The translations under genes were made by a program, and so were the position numbers. Positions 33,642-41,857 of a DNA stretch of 64,000 nucleotides are shown here, piece after piece. The notes beneath the pieces are model-generated. The model made no database searches. It had not been told where the DNA came from and saw nothing but the letters and a program-made list of their open reading frames with translations. Within the stretch, counting starts at the first letter, position 1. Each line of letters starts with the position of its first letter. This stretch comes from Rhodopseudomonas sp. (GTDB taxonomy: Bacteria > Pseudomonadota > Alphaproteobacteria > Rhizobiales > Xanthobacteraceae), in assembly GCA_016124795.1 (NCBI GenBank), contig WGNB01000019.1, forward strand, positions 1 to 64,000, given 5' to 3'.

Positions 33642-34649
33642 TCAGCCGGCAAAGTTGGCGGCGATGCGTTGCTGCAAGTAGTCGTGCGCGGTGATCGGAT
33701 CGTACTTCTTGCCCGGGCCCTGGATAATCGCATCCTTGTTGGCCTGGCAGAAGAACGGCAGCGAGTAACGCGGACCCAGATATTCGTCGGAGCGCGGCAT
33801 CCGCACCCGGTGCAGCGTCGACAACAGCTTGTCGTCGCTCCAGCGCCGCAACATGTCGCCGATGTTGCAGGTGATGACGCCGGGCAAGGGTTCGACGTCG
33901 GTCCATTCCAACTCGCTCGCGCCGGCTTCCTTGCCGGGGCACAGTTGCAGGCCGCCCTGGCCGGTTTTCTGATGCAATAGCGTCAGGCAGTCGAAGTCGG
34001 TGTGGGCGCCGGCGCGCCAGCCGGTGAAGTCCTCCGGCTTGGCGTTGACCATCGGCAGATAATGCAGAAGCCGCAGCGTGCTCTGGTATTCCGGCGACAG
34101 CGGGTCGTGGCATTCGGTGAAGAAGTCCGGCGCGAAGCCGAGCTTGAGCGCGAAGCAGGACAGCACCTTCATGCCGACCGCCCAGTTGGCGCGTTCGAAG
34201 GCCAGCATCGTGGCCTTGAAGCCGGGCAGATCGGAGCCGTTAGGCCAGAGCTTGGCCATGCGGGGCAGGGTTATCTGGTAGGATTCCTTGTTGTCGGCGG
34301 TGCCGGTCGAGGGCCGCACCTGGGCCTTGTATTCCCAGCCGGCATTGGTGCCGCCGAGCAGCGGCATCTTGGCCTTGGCGTCGTGCGGCAGATCGAAGAA
34401 GCGCGCCGTCATGTCGAAGGCGTCGTCGACTTGCGCTTGCGGGATGCCGTGATTGACCAGTTGGAAGAAACCGATCTCGGTCGAGGCGTTCCACAACTGG
34501 TCGGCGATCTCGGCCTTGCGGGCCTCGAAATTGCTCAGGTCGATGCGCGGTACGTGACGGTCCTTGAGACCGCCGATACCGCCGAAACCGGCTTCCTGAT
34601 TGAGTTCGGCCAGGCCATAGGCGGCTTTGGTCGGAGTCTGGATTGTCAT
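33642..34649 (-). CDS. 2-oxoglutarate/Fe(II)-dependent oxygenase, isopenicillin N synthase-like
   Basis: 335 residues from the ATG at 34649 (GGAGA upstream); a start four codons earlier is possible. The N-terminal DIOX_N part (V-P-R-I-D-L-S-N-F, then I-G-F-F-Q-L-V-N-H-G-I) is followed by the catalytic double-stranded beta-helix. The iron ligands are H-T-D (in A-G-A-H-T-D-F-D) and the distal His in S-T-L-H-R-V. The oxoglutarate anchor R-x-S is R-Y-S in G-P-R-Y-S-L-P-F-F. This class hydroxylates or cyclises small molecules, but the substrate is unknown. It is monocistronic, closed by its own terminator. Confidence 0.92.
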   Translation of the reverse strand: MTIQTPTKAAYGLAELNQEAGFGGIGGLKDRHVPRIDLSNFEARKAEIADQLWNASTEIGFFQLVNHGIPQAQVDDAFDMTARFFDLPHDAKAKMPLLGGTNAGWEYKAQVRPSTGTADNKESYQITLPRMAKLWPNGSDLPGFKATMLAFERANWAVGMKVLSCFALKLGFAPDFFTECHDPLSPEYQSTLRLLHYLPMVNAKPEDFTGWRAGAHTDFDCLTLLHQKTGQGGLQLCPGKEAGASELEWTDVEPLPGVITCNIGDMLRRWSDDKLLSTLHRVRMPRSDEYLGPRYSLPFFCQANKDAIIQGPGKKYDPITAHDYLQQRIAANFAG

Positions 34650-34969
34650 GGGTGTCTCCATCGGGTGTCGCGGCCAAGGCCGCTGATGTGAGGAGCAATG
34701 ACCGACGCCGCATGGCGTTGACTGCTTCTACTCCCGGAAAACCGCGCGGCGCGGAACCGCCGTCGCGGCAGGACGCAACCGGCGCAACGGACCGCGGTCC
34801 GGTCGAGCCGGTGGGCAACAGGCAAAGAGGGGATGGCTGAGAGAAACAAAGCGCCGGCTCCGGAACGAGATGTTCGAACTTTGCCGAGCAATGCCCCGGG
34901 ACTTTAACCCTGGCCGCTTCTACTCAGGGACAAATAAACAAATCGTCCCAAAACTGGCAAGCGGATAAA
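34650..34969. other. Intergenic region without recognisable genes
   Basis: These 320 bases carry the upstream region of the oxygenase gene. Short open frames exist on both strands but none has a ribosome binding site, plausible composition or similarity. AT-richer sequence near 34920-34970 (ACAAATAAACAAATC) may belong to a promoter. Confidence 0.5.
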
Positions 34970-35362
34970 TTAGGCATGGCCGGTTGAAAAGCGCGGCAAC
35001 GGCATGGCGGCAGTTATTAAGTGGTAGGCCCGTCCGGCCGAGGCGTCGTTGACGATGCCTGCGAGATATTGCGATGGACGGTTGCGGGGCGGGCAAGGCA
35101 TATCGGCGACCCAGGCCGTTTTGATCTCGAGGTCCGCGACCTCGGCGGCATAGGCTTCCATCAATGTTCGCTGAATGTGGTTGGCGATGATCGCTGTCGG
35201 CCTATCGGCGGCAACGTGATGAAGGTCGTTGCCGAACTTGCCGTCGAGCGTCCAGTCAAGCTTGGCCAGACGATGCAAACGATCGCCGGTCGCCCGGTGG
35301 GCCGCAAGGCTGACGACGATGGCCGGCACAGGGGCTTCCCGGACCGCGATCATCAACGGCAT
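34970..35362 (-). CDS. Hypothetical protein
   Basis: 130 residues; both strands are open here. The minus-strand frame is preferred because it looks like a soluble protein, with a strand-like start (P-A-I-V-V-S-L-A-A), an aspartate/histidine-rich stretch (F-G-N-D-L-H-H-V-A-A-D-R) and a helical middle (I-I-A-N-H-I-Q-R-T-L-M-E-A-Y-A-A-E-V). The plus-strand frame is arginine/glycine-rich in the way antisense frames are. No family or ribosome binding site is recognised, and the call is tentative. Confidence 0.4.
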   Translation of the reverse strand: MPLMIAVREAPVPAIVVSLAAHRATGDRLHRLAKLDWTLDGKFGNDLHHVAADRPTAIIANHIQRTLMEAYAAEVADLEIKTAWVADMPCPPRNRPSQYLAGIVNDASAGRAYHLITAAMPLPRFSTGHA

Positions 35363-35510
35363 CCGTCCCGGTTATCGCCGCGGATGCCTTAATCTGCGGA
35401 TGCCTTGATCTAAAGCGAGCGTATGGCGTCTATTCGATCTTGGGTCCTTGTTCGGTTGTGTCCTCCGGCTTTCGCGAATGGCGGTGAACCGGGCCGGCAA
35501 ACCTGATGCT

Positions 35511-36059
35511 TCAAGCCAGCGGCAGCGCGGCGCGGGTTTGCGTCAGGATTTCATCGGATAGCGCCGGGTCGTCGACGATGCGGGCGAGCACCATCGCCCC
35601 GACCATCGCCGACCAGGTGACGATCGCGGCGCGGCGTTTGTCCTGCGCGCTGTCGCCTTCGGCCGCCGCCGTGAAGCGGTCGAGTTGCCGGCGGGTCGAT
35701 TGCGTCATGACCTGGCGCAGTTCGGGCGAGCCGCGCGCTGCTTCGGTGCCGACCGCCGAAAACATGCAGCAATCGTCACGATTATCGCGGTGTTCGGCGC
35801 TGAGGTAACTGTCGGCATAGGCCGCTATCCAGGCTGATGATGGTGCAGCGGCGGACGGCGTCAGCGCGGTGCCGACCGCCTCGGCCACCAACGCCTCCTT
35901 GGATGGGAAGTAACCGTAGAAGGCGCCATGGGTGAGACCGGCGGCCTTCATGATTTCGGCGACCGTGACGGCGTCGAAGCCGCGCTCGCGAAACAGCCGG
36001 CCGGCGGCGTCGAGAATGTGCGCCCGGTGCTCCGCTACCTTTTCCTTGCTGACTTTCAC
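35511..36059 (-). CDS. TetR family transcriptional repressor
   Basis: 182 residues starting at GTG 36059 (K-V-S-K-E-K-V-A-E-H-R), with GGAGAGG upstream; the frame extends further but through the promoter. The HTH T-V-A-E-I-M-K-A-A-G-L-T-H-G-A-F-Y-G-Y-F lies near residues 31-50. The ligand domain has W-I-A-A-Y-A-D-S-Y-L-S and D-D-C-C-M-F-S-A-V-G-T-E, as in the TetR_C group related to NemR/AcrR-type regulators of electrophile responses. It is divergent from an SDR gene 93 bases away, which it probably represses along with itself through the repeats at 36107-36142. Confidence 0.92.
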   Translation of the reverse strand: MKVSKEKVAEHRAHILDAAGRLFRERGFDAVTVAEIMKAAGLTHGAFYGYFPSKEALVAEAVGTALTPSAAAPSSAWIAAYADSYLSAEHRDNRDDCCMFSAVGTEAARGSPELRQVMTQSTRRQLDRFTAAAEGDSAQDKRRAAIVTWSAMVGAMVLARIVDDPALSDEILTQTRAALPLA

Positions 36060-36092
36060 TTTGTTTCCTCTCCGGCTCTGTCCTCGGTTGAC

Positions 36093-36121
36093 AGTATACA
36101 GGATATATATCATGAATACAA
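36093..36121 (-). promoter_or_regulatory. Promoter of the tetR-type gene
   Basis: On the minus strand TTGTAT (36121-36116) is followed after exactly 17 bases by TATACT (36098-36093), giving a leader of about 28 bases to the GTG. The first operator-like repeat lies within the spacer. On the plus strand TTGACA (36088-36093) could serve the divergent SDR gene, but no good -10 follows. Confidence 0.6.
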
Positions 36122-36142
36122 ACATTACGAATATCATGAATA
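36107..36142. promoter_or_regulatory. Paired 12-base operator-like repeats between tetR and SDR genes
   Basis: ATATCATGAATA occurs at 36107-36118 and again, identically, at 36131-36142, exactly 24 bases apart, so both copies face the same side of the helix. Each contains the palindromic core TCATGA. They cover the tetR promoter spacer and the region just upstream of the SDR ribosome binding site. Confidence 0.6.
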
Positions 36143-36152
36143 GGAGACTGTC

Positions 36153-36971
36153 ATGACACAGACCCAAGAAAATGCTCGCCAACAGACCCAAATCCGCCCC
36201 GCCGTCCTGATTACCGGCGCTTCGTCCGGTATCGGTGCGACCTATGCCGAACGCTTCGCCCGCCGTGGCCACGATTTGGTGCTAGTCGCCCGTGACCGGG
36301 AGCGGATGGAACAGCTGGCGCAGCGTCTGCGCCGCGAGACCGGCGTTGCCGTTGGTGTCCTGCGCGCCGACCTGACCGACAGCGCCGACCTGGCGGTCGT
36401 CGAAAAGCGGCTGCGCGACGACGGGCGGATCGGCATCCTCGTCAACAATGCCGGCATGGCCGCGCCGGGCGGTTTCGCCGATCCGGATCTCGACGCGGTC
36501 GACCGGTTGATCCGCCTTAATGTGCTGGCGGTGACACGGCTCTCGGGCGCCGTGGTGCCGCGGTTTTTGAAGCAGGGCGAGGGTGCGATCATCAACATCG
36601 CCTCGGTGCTCGGCGTCGCGCCGGAGATTTCGCTGGGAGCTTATGCGGCGACCAAGGCCTTCGTTCTGAGCTTTTCGCAAAGCCTGCAAATCGAGCTTGG
36701 CGACAAGGGTCTTTACGTGCAGGCGGTGCTGCCGGCGGCGACGCGCACCGAAATCTGGGAGCGTTCCGGTCGCGACGTCAACCAGTTGCAGGGCGTGATG
36801 GATGTCGGCGACATGGTCGACGCCGCGCTGGTCGGCTTCGACCGCCGCGAGCCGGTCACCATTCCGCCGCTGCCGGACGCCGGGCAGTGGGAAGCCTTCG
36901 ACGCCGCGCGCAAGGCGATGCTGCCGAATTTCTTCAACGGCCAGCCGGCGGCGCGTTATCGCGCCGCCTAG
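36153..36971 (+). CDS. Short-chain dehydrogenase/reductase
   Basis: 272 residues from ATG 36153, with AGGAG upstream. The classical SDR motifs are present: T-G-A-S-S-G-I-G near 21-28, A-R-D-R-E-R after strand 2 (NADP preference), D-L-T-D, V-N-N-A-G-M-A, a serine in N-I-A-S-V-L, and Y-A-A-T-K as the catalytic pair. Members of this cluster often act on small carbonyl compounds. It is divergent from the TetR repressor, so it is probably induced by the compound the repressor senses. The C-terminal F-N-G-Q-P-A-A-R-Y is family-typical. Confidence 0.93.
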   Translation: MTQTQENARQQTQIRPAVLITGASSGIGATYAERFARRGHDLVLVARDRERMEQLAQRLRRETGVAVGVLRADLTDSADLAVVEKRLRDDGRIGILVNNAGMAAPGGFADPDLDAVDRLIRLNVLAVTRLSGAVVPRFLKQGEGAIINIASVLGVAPEISLGAYAATKAFVLSFSQSLQIELGDKGLYVQAVLPAATRTEIWERSGRDVNQLQGVMDVGDMVDAALVGFDRREPVTIPPLPDAGQWEAFDAARKAMLPNFFNGQPAARYRAA

Positions 36972-37051
36972 TGCGAAACCATGTGGATGGCGGCCGGGCC
37001 GGTAACGGTTCGGCCGTCCATTGCGCTAAGCTGTTCGATCAGGAGGCGCGC

Positions 37052-37402
37052 ATGGCCATTACGATTTACGGCATCAAGAACTGCGACACGATGAAGAAGG
37101 CGCGGACCTGGCTCGACAAGGCCGGCGTCGATTACGCCTTCCACGATTACAAGACCGCCGGCATCGATAAGGATCGTCTGGAGAAATGGACCAAGAAGGC
37201 CGGCTGGGAGAGCGTGATCAATCGCGCCGGTCTCACCTTCAAGAAGCTGCCGGACCAGGACAAGGAAAACCTGACCGAGGCCAAGGCGATCAAGCTGATG
37301 CTGGCGCAGCCGTCGATGATCAAGCGGCCGGTACTGGAACTGCCCGGCGGCAAACTGTTGGTCGGTTTCAAGCCGGAAGCGTATCAAGCGGCGCTCGGCT
37401 AG
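37052..37402 (+). CDS. ArsC/Spx family reductase-like protein (YffB-like)
   Basis: 116 residues from ATG 37052, with AGGAGG nine bases upstream. The start I-T-I-Y-G-I-K-N-C-D-T-M-K-K-A-R-T-W-L is the hallmark of the thioredoxin-fold ArsC/Spx family. The single redox cysteine is followed by D-T-M instead of a second cysteine, as in YffB-type proteins that are thought to be glutathione-dependent thiol reductases rather than arsenate reductases. The end G-G-K-L-L-V-G-F-K-P-E-A-Y is conserved. No ars genes are near. It lies 80 bases after the SDR on the same strand and is likely independent. Confidence 0.9.
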   Translation: MAITIYGIKNCDTMKKARTWLDKAGVDYAFHDYKTAGIDKDRLEKWTKKAGWESVINRAGLTFKKLPDQDKENLTEAKAIKLMLAQPSMIKRPVLELPGGKLLVGFKPEAYQAALG

Positions 37403-37456
37403 CGCCGATACGCGGTGCCGTTCATTCGCGCGGTAGCCAATGAATGGGGTGCGGCC

Positions 37457-38041
37457 TTATTTCCTGCCGGCGTCCTCGACGCTGGCCTTGCCGATGGCGC
37501 GCAACAGATTGGGCATGTCGGATTGCGCCGCCTGCCGGATCATGAATTGCGGTACCGGAAAGCCGGGTGCGATCAAGGCATCGTAGGACAGCCGGGTGCC
37601 GTTGGCGTAAGGTTCCAGCTTCCATTGGCCCTGGCTGATCCGCATGTCGCCGCTGATGCGTTTGAAGGTCAGCAGCCGGCCGGGCTCGAAGGTATTGCGC
37701 ACCAGCATGCGCAGCTTCGGCATCAGCAGCGCCCATTTGATGACGTTCTCGCGGACGTCCCATTTGCCGGCCGGGTCGCGATCGACGATACGGCAGCTTT
37801 CCAGATTGGGCAGGATCTCCGGCATCCGGGCGCAGTCGGTCAGCACGTTCCAGACGACCAGCGGCGCGGCCGGTATATCTATCGAGGCGACGATATGGGC
37901 GGCCTTGGCCTTGTCGTCGGTATTGACCTGCACGACGGGATCGCCGACGGCGGCGCTGGCTGCGGCGACCGTCGACGTTCCGGCAATGGCGACCGCGAGA
38001 AGGCCGGCCAGGCCGACAAGTATATTCATGCGAAAAGGCAT
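37457..38041 (-). CDS. Exported SRPBCC (START-like) family protein
   Basis: 194 residues. A signal peptide (M-N-I-L-V-G-L-A-G-L-L-A-V-A-I-A-G) ends near A-A-A-S-A. The mature part is a START/polyketide-cyclase fold: A-S-I-D-I-P-A-A-P-L-V-V-W-N-V-L-T-D-C-A-R-M-P-E-I-L-P, then W-D-V-R-E-N-V and G-Q-W-K-L-E-P-Y-A-N-G-T-R-L-S-Y. The family binds lipids or hydrophobic small molecules in a deep cavity, here in the periplasm. It is divergent from dctA across 250 bases, with no evident functional link. Confidence 0.85.
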   Translation of the reverse strand: MPFRMNILVGLAGLLAVAIAGTSTVAAASAAVGDPVVQVNTDDKAKAAHIVASIDIPAAPLVVWNVLTDCARMPEILPNLESCRIVDRDPAGKWDVRENVIKWALLMPKLRMLVRNTFEPGRLLTFKRISGDMRISQGQWKLEPYANGTRLSYDALIAPGFPVPQFMIRQAAQSDMPNLLRAIGKASVEDAGRK

Positions 38042-38291
38042 GGCAGCCCCGTGAGAATCCTGACGATTCCAATGAGGCTAACGGCCCAATATGACGTTTC
38101 GAAAACATAAGCCCGCAAATACAGGGTTCCTGCGGTGGAGCAGGATTGGATATCGCCTGGCGCATCGTTCGCTGTTGGAGCTTTCGCCGTCTGCCGGCCG
38201 GGATATCCGCCGAGCGGCCAATTGACAGGTTTCATCGCCGGAGCGCAAAGACCCGCCCCACCATAGTCCGTCTCGCATAGCGGAAACGATC

Positions 38292-39626
38292 ATGACCCTT
38301 TCGAAGGCTCCGGCCGCTTCAACCGGGCGCGCCCATCAGCCCTGGTACAAAGTCCTTTATATTCAGGTACTCATCGCCATTCTGCTCGGCGTTCTGGTGG
38401 GGCATTATTTCCCCGGCACCGGCAAGGCGCTCAAGCCGCTCGGCGACGCCTTCATCGCCTTGATCAAGATGATGATCGCGCCGATCATCTTCTGCACCGT
38501 GGTGCATGGCATCTCGTCGATGGGCGATCTGCGGCGGGTCGGCCGCGTCGGCATCAAGACCCTGATCTATTTCGAAGTCGTGTCGACGCTGGCGCTGGCC
38601 ATCGGGCTGCTCGTCGGCGAGCTGCTGCAACCGGGCGCCGGCTTCAATATCGATCCGGCTTCGTTCGACATGAAGTCGGTGGCGAGCTACGTCACGCGCG
38701 CCAAGGATGACGGCATCGTCGCGCATTTGATGGCGATCATTCCGACCAGCTATTTCGATGCGCTGGCCAAGGGCGATCTGCTTCAGGTGTTGCTGGTCTC
38801 GATCCTGTCGGGCTTTGCCATTGCCGGTCTCGGCGAACGCGGCAAGCCGATCGCCGATGTGATCGACAAGGCGGCGTTGATATTCTTCGGCATCATTCGC
38901 ATGGTGGTGCGCGTCGCACCGATCGGCGCCTTCGGCGCCATGGCCTTTACCATCGGCGCTTACGGCATCGGCTCGCTGACGCGGCTGGTGGCTTTGATCG
39001 GCACCTTCTATCTGACCAGCGTGCTGTTCGTACTGATCGTGCTCGGGGCGATCGCGCGTCTGTCGGGTTTCTCGATCGTGCGTTTCATCGGCTATATCAA
39101 GGATGAACTGCTGATCGTGCTCGGTACGTCGTCGTCGGAAACCGTGCTGCCGCAGTTGATCCAGAAGATGGAGCATCTCGGCGCGTCGCGGCCGGTGGTC
39201 GGTCTGGTCATTCCGACCGGCTATTCCTTCAACCTCGACGGTACCAATATCTACATGACGCTCGCCACGCTGTTCCTGGCGCAGGCGACCAATACGCACC
39301 TGACAATCTGGCAGGAACTCGGCATTCTCGGCATCGCGATGATTACGTCGAAGGGCGCTTCCGGCGTGACCGGCGCCGGCTTCGTCACGCTGGCGGCGAC
39401 GCTGGCCATCGTGCCGGATATTCCGATCGGTTCGCTGGCCTTGCTGCTCGGCATCGACAAGTTCATGAGCGAATGCCGGGCGCTGACCAACCTCGTCGGC
39501 AACGGCGTGGCCTGCATCGTCATCAGCCGTTCGGAAGGCGAACTCGACAAGGAAGCGCTGCATCACACCATGGCGCATCCGATCAGCGAGGGCGAAGCGC
39601 TGGAGCCCGGCGCGGCCGGCGCCTGA
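38292..39626 (+). CDS. dctA: C4-dicarboxylate transporter, DctA type
   Basis: A 444-residue sodium or proton:dicarboxylate symporter (DAACS family) importing succinate, fumarate and malate. The N-terminus [18 protein letters not shown] matches DctA. The substrate motifs are S-S-S-E-T-V-L-P (hairpin 1) and [14 protein letters not shown] (TM7). [17 protein letters not shown] (hairpin 2) and the TM8 residues [14 protein letters not shown] follow. In rhizobia dctA is controlled by DctBD and sigma-54. No dctBD is here, and I see no TGGCAC-N5-TTGC box in the 250-base upstream gap. A terminator follows at once. Confidence 0.95.
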   Translation: MTLSKAPAASTGRAHQPWYKVLYIQVLIAILLGVLVGHYFPGTGKALKPLGDAFIALIKMMIAPIIFCTVVHGISSMGDLRRVGRVGIKTLIYFEVVSTLALAIGLLVGELLQPGAGFNIDPASFDMKSVASYVTRAKDDGIVAHLMAIIPTSYFDALAKGDLLQVLLVSILSGFAIAGLGERGKPIADVIDKAALIFFGIIRMVVRVAPIGAFGAMAFTIGAYGIGSLTRLVALIGTFYLTSVLFVLIVLGAIARLSGFSIVRFIGYIKDELLIVLGTSSSETVLPQLIQKMEHLGASRPVVGLVIPTGYSFNLDGTNIYMTLATLFLAQATNTHLTIWQELGILGIAMITSKGASGVTGAGFVTLAATLAIVPDIPIGSLALLLGIDKFMSECRALTNLVGNGVACIVISRSEGELDKEALHHTMAHPISEGEALEPGAAGA

Positions 39627-39655
39627 CGCGAACGTTTCCGGACTTGTGATCATAT

Positions 39656-39692
39656 AGCCCCCGGCGCGTGTTGCGTGCCGGGGGCTTTTTTT
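39656..39692 (+). terminator. Rho-independent terminator after dctA
   Basis: AGCCCCCGGC (39656-39665) pairs with GCCGGGGGCT (39677-39686) around an 11-base loop, followed by a run of seven T (39686-39692). It lies 30 bases after the dctA stop. Confidence 0.93.
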
Positions 39693-39723
39693 ATGAAGTC
39701 TTTGGATGACCGCGCCTTGCGGG

Positions 39724-40548
39724 TCAGACCGGCATCGCCAGCACCGGGCAGGGCGCCTGGCGGATGACCCGCTCGGTGGTCGAGCCGCGTAACGCATCGA
39801 GGAAGCCGTGCCGGCCGGCGGTCGGCATCGCGATCAGGTCGGGTTGCCAGTCGATGGCCTCGTTGATGATGCCGTCGACCGGATCGCCGCTGACCACCGC
39901 CACCGGCACCGGCAGGTGCGGCTTGGCGTGGTGCTGCAATTGTGGCGCATCGCGCCCGACATGGAACAGCCGTTCCTCGACCTGCGGGCCGACCAGCAAG
40001 TGGGCAAAGCGCATGATCGCACCGACGGCGGCGGCCGGCTTCGGGTCACGGTCGACCGGAATCAGCAGACGCTTGAGGTGGATTTCGCCGCGCAGCGGAT
40101 CGACGAAGCCGCGCGCGCCGTTCGGCACGAACAAGGTCGCGGTCTTGGACTCGCGGGCGATCGCTTCGGCGACTGAGCCTTGTAGCCAGCGGGCGGTGCC
40201 GTCGCGGCCCTGGGTGGCGAGCACGATCAGGTCGGCGGGATGTTCGTCGAGATATTGCAGAATGCCGTCGATGGCCGATTGCGGCGCCAGTTCGATCTTG
40301 GCGATTGCGACGCCAAGCCGCTCCGCGACCGCCGCTTCCGGCTCCTGTTCGTTGATCAGGCCCCAATTGGCGAGCGCCATGCGGACATGCGGGAAGGTTG
40401 CCCAATCGCGGGTATCGGCGGTGTCGGCGACGTGTAGCAGCGTCAGGCTGCATTGCGCGGTGAGCGCGATGCGCAAGGCATGGACAAAAGCCTCGGCGCT
40501 GGCGTCGGAGAAATCGGTCGGATGAAGGATGGAACGGAGTTCCGACAT
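39724..40548 (-). CDS. Tandem universal stress protein
   Basis: 274 residues made of two UspA domains. Domain 1 (about 1-145) starts S-I-L-H-P-T-D-F-S-D-A-S and has L-I-V-L-A-T-Q-G-R-D-G and Q-G-S-V-A-E-A-I, the nucleotide-binding G-x-x-G...G-S pattern. Domain 2 (about 155-274) starts R-L-L-I-P-V-D-R-D-P and has D-L-I-A-M-P-T-A-G-R-H-G...R-G-S-T-T-E-R-V-I. Both halves therefore look capable of binding ATP. Such proteins act in stress survival. The gene is divergent from the Rrf2/AhpD-like operon (200 bases) and may share its control region. Confidence 0.93.
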   Translation of the reverse strand: MSELRSILHPTDFSDASAEAFVHALRIALTAQCSLTLLHVADTADTRDWATFPHVRMALANWGLINEQEPEAAVAERLGVAIAKIELAPQSAIDGILQYLDEHPADLIVLATQGRDGTARWLQGSVAEAIARESKTATLFVPNGARGFVDPLRGEIHLKRLLIPVDRDPKPAAAVGAIMRFAHLLVGPQVEERLFHVGRDAPQLQHHAKPHLPVPVAVVSGDPVDGIINEAIDWQPDLIAMPTAGRHGFLDALRGSTTERVIRQAPCPVLAMPV

Positions 40549-40668
40549 GGTCTGGCCTGTGCCCCTTTCATTGCGTCGATAATCTAGCCGGGCCCGCCGG
40601 GCCGGCCTTTGAGCAAGATCAATCGCGGGACGGGCGCGCGGCGTGAGGTCCCAAGTCCCGTGCGACGA

Positions 40669-40710
40669 TTGACAGCGACCTTAATCATGGATATAAAATA
40701 TCCATGATTA
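40669..40710 (+). promoter_or_regulatory. Near-consensus promoter overlapped by a perfect 13-bp inverted repeat
   Basis: TTGACA (40669-40674), a 17-base spacer and TATAAA (40692-40697) form an almost ideal sigma-70 promoter. TAATCATGGATAT (40682-40694) and ATATCCATGATTA (40698-40710) are perfect inverted repeats separated by AAA, covering the spacer, the -10 box and the start site. This is a textbook repressor operator, 37 bases before the Rrf2 regulator gene it presumably autoregulates. Confidence 0.88.
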
Positions 40711-40747
40711 GAAACGGACATCGCTTTCGGGCGGAGGCGGGCGCGCC

Positions 40748-41263
40748 ATGAAGCTGGGCGACGGCGTCGAGCAGGCGATTCACTGCGTTCTGCTGCTGAG
40801 CGGGCTGACGCCGACCGGCGTGTTGTCGGCGGCCGCTCTGGCGGAATTTCACGGCGTCTCGCCGAGTTATCTGTTGAAGCATTTGCAGGCGATGGCCGGA
40901 GCGGGGCTGCTCGACTCGGTGCCGGGACCGAAAGGTGGCTACAAGCTGGCGCGGCCGGCGGACAAGATCACGCTGCTCGACGTCGTCGCCGCCGTCGAAG
41001 GACCCGGGCCGGCGTTTCGCTGCGCGGAAATCCGTCAGCGCGGGCCGTCGCCGGTCGCGCCGCATTTCTTTAAGATGCCCTGCGCCGTCAATGCCGCGAT
41101 GCTCAAGGCGGAGCGCGCTTATCGCGCCGAACTCAAGAACGTCACGATCGCCGATCTTGCCGGCGGCGGCGGCACGGCGCTCGGCAAGGCGATCGCCAAC
41201 CGAACCTGCGCCTTCTTCGATCTTCACGAACGCAATCGATCCGATACCTGGCAAAAGGAGTAA
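40748..41263 (+). CDS. Rrf2 family transcriptional repressor
   Basis: 171 residues. The winged helix spans about 1-80: A-L-A-E-F-H-G-V-S-P-S-Y-L-L-K-H-L-Q-A-M, then the wing G-P-K-G-G-Y-K-L-A-R-P. The later part has cysteines in F-R-C-A-E-I-R, M-P-C-A-V-N and R-T-C-A-F-F. The first two are about 20 residues apart, unlike the tight cluster spacing of IscR, so cysteine redox sensing is a fair alternative. It lies three bases before the AhpD-like gene and downstream of its own strong operator, so it most likely represses this two-gene operon until an oxidant or electrophile inactivates it. Confidence 0.92.
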   Translation: MKLGDGVEQAIHCVLLLSGLTPTGVLSAAALAEFHGVSPSYLLKHLQAMAGAGLLDSVPGPKGGYKLARPADKITLLDVVAAVEGPGPAFRCAEIRQRGPSPVAPHFFKMPCAVNAAMLKAERAYRAELKNVTIADLAGGGGTALGKAIANRTCAFFDLHERNRSDTWQKE

Positions 41264-41266
41264 AGC

Positions 41267-41728
41267 ATGACCGCGCGTTTCGATTTCTACAGCGTCGCGC
41301 CCGAAGCGACCAAGGCGATGATCGCCCTGGAGATGCATTGCAAGAACAGCGGGCTGCCGGCGCATTTGTTTCATCTCATCAAGCTGCGCGCCTCGATCAT
41401 CAACGGTTGCGCCTTTTGCGTCGACATGCATGTCAAGGAATCGCGTGCCGACGGACTGAGCGAGCAGTGGATCAATCTGGTATCGACCTGGCACGAGGCA
41501 ACCGTCTACAGCGAAGCCGAACGCGCGGTGCTGGCTTTTACCGACTCGCTGACGCTGGTGGCGCAGACGCGGGCGCCGGATGCCGACTACGAGGCGCTGC
41601 GCCGCCATTTCTCGGAAGCCGATGTCGCCAAGATGATCATGGTGATCGGCGCCATTAACGTCTGGAACCGGATCGCGGTCGGCACCCGCAAACAGCACCC
41701 GGTCGATGCTCCGGCGGTGGCGGCCTGA
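41267..41728 (+). CDS. Carboxymuconolactone decarboxylase/AhpD-like protein
   Basis: 153 residues, starting three bases after the Rrf2 stop. The all-helical CMD fold carries the AhpD-type redox centre I-N-G-C-A-F-C-V-D-M-H, a C-x-x-C with a following histidine. F-H-L-I-K-L-R-A-S-I precedes it, and A-V-L-A-F-T-D-S-L-T follows. Proteins of this kind act as peroxidase or thiol-disulfide partners against peroxides. Pairing with an Rrf2 repressor in one operon is a recognised arrangement and suggests an inducible peroxide or electrophile defence. Confidence 0.92.
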   Translation: MTARFDFYSVAPEATKAMIALEMHCKNSGLPAHLFHLIKLRASIINGCAFCVDMHVKESRADGLSEQWINLVSTWHEATVYSEAERAVLAFTDSLTLVAQTRAPDADYEALRRHFSEADVAKMIMVIGAINVWNRIAVGTRKQHPVDAPAVAA

Positions 41729-41857
41729 GCTGGCACGGGCGGCGGTCATCGACGCGCCGCCCTGGCCGGCAAGCCCGGTCGTCATGGCCTCGGACCCCGA
41801 GGCCTGGGGCAGGGAAAAGTCTTGAAATCTGGCGGTTTCCCTGCCACATGCGGGCGC

